DNA of 16,290 bases, taken from Bryobacteraceae bacterium. Its GTDB lineage: Bacteria > Acidobacteriota > Terriglobia > Bryobacterales > Bryobacteraceae. The DNA lies in contig JACMLA010000620.1 of assembly GCA_014379815.1 (NCBI GenBank), forward strand, positions 1 through 16,290. Reading direction: 5' to 3'. Made by a program: the position numbers and the translations under genes. Shown here in pieces: positions 16,120 through 16,290 of this stretch. Each line of letters begins with the position of its first letter. Within the stretch, counting starts at the first letter, position 1. The notes below the pieces were generated by a model. It was given only the letters and a program-made list of their open reading frames with translations, was not told where the DNA came from and made no database searches.

Positions 16120-16290
16120 ATGTACGACTACGACGGACGACAGACTGATGCGTGGGGGGTTGACCTCAGGTATCAGGATGCGCACGGCGAATGGCACGCC
16201 ACTTCAGAAGAGACACTGCGGGCGATTCACGCCGCGATGCAAGTCGACCCGAAAACGTCAGAACCACCACCCGAAGCCCCGGTCCTGTTC
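16120..16290 (+). CDS. malQ: Probable 4-alpha-glucanotransferase (amylomaltase), 5' part only
   Basis: This open frame of 57 codons runs off the right edge. It starts at an ATG two bases after the treZ stop, so it is almost surely co-transcribed and translationally coupled. The visible N-terminus shows a Trp-Gly plus a tyrosine-containing, G-x-W-H-A-T-S-E-E-T-L-R-A-I-H-A-A-M pattern. This is the typical opening of bacterial MalQ (Y-x-D-x-x-G followed by x-S-x-E-T-L-x-A-I-L-x-A-M). MalQ transfers alpha-1,4-glucan segments between malto-oligosaccharides in the cytosol. In related clusters it is followed by, or fused to, TreY, which cannot be checked here. The catalytic domain is not in the window, so the call rests on the N-terminus and context. 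Confidence 0.72.
   Translation, partial: MYDYDGRQTDAWGVDLRYQDAHGEWHATSEETLRAIHAAMQVDPKTSEPPPEAPVLF

Noticed and set aside
1..16290. tRNA genes, CRISPR arrays, insertion sequences, phage genes
   Set aside because: No cloverleaf, regularly spaced repeats, transposase motifs or terminal inverted repeats were seen. The internal similarities at 7838-11518 are protein-level NHL repeats.

Overview
The window looks like a piece of chromosome from an acidobacterium, most likely of the Solibacter/Bryobacter type (Bryobacterales). This placement is inferred from the style of its proteins: a very long secreted NHL-repeat protein with G-[FY]-x-G-D-G motifs, two DinB-like proteins, a Tat-exported PQQ-type propeller that begins with a D-W-P-Q-W-R-G-P motif, and a trehalose/glycogen cluster. 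No rRNA or other phylogenetic marker is present. Coding density is very high, and several neighbouring genes overlap.

Layout. At 88-906 (+) there is an unrecognised protein with a His-Gly / Ala-Cys pattern like that of clan CD (caspase-like) peptidases. It ends at a hairpin (935-972) that it shares with the convergent pcm gene. From 2115 leftwards run a DinB-like gene and pcm (protein-L-isoaspartate methyltransferase). Diverging from them across only 17 bp is a class III aminotransferase of the ArgD type (2133-3371). Facing it on the minus strand is a tight four-gene run, read right to left: a PQQ-type beta-propeller protein (start near 6885), lysA (diaminopimelate decarboxylase), and two short-chain chromate-transporter halves. 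The genes in this run are separated by 15 bp or overlap. Diverging from the propeller gene is a convincing myo-inositol oxygenase gene (6947-7792) that keeps all the di-iron ligands known from the animal enzyme. Next come a 1226-residue secreted protein made of NHL propellers, two fibronectin-III-like domains and a C-terminal Ig-like domain (7838-11518), and a second DinB-like gene (11562-12068).

The right end holds alpha-glucan and trehalose metabolism. glgX (glycogen debranching enzyme) is on the minus strand. treZ (malto-oligosyltrehalose trehalohydrolase) and the first 57 codons of a probable malQ (4-alpha-glucanotransferase) are on the plus strand. Debranching by GlgX yields linear malto-oligosaccharides. 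MalQ rearranges these, and TreZ releases trehalose from chains capped by TreY. TreY is not seen here and would be expected just beyond the right edge.

I see no tRNA, rRNA, CRISPR array, insertion sequence or phage gene. The points most worth a second look are the caspase-like orphan at the left edge, the eukaryote-type inositol oxygenase, the split chromate transporter embedded in the lysA operon, and the compressed divergent and overlapping gene junctions, including a CATG shared by potential glgX and treZ starts.
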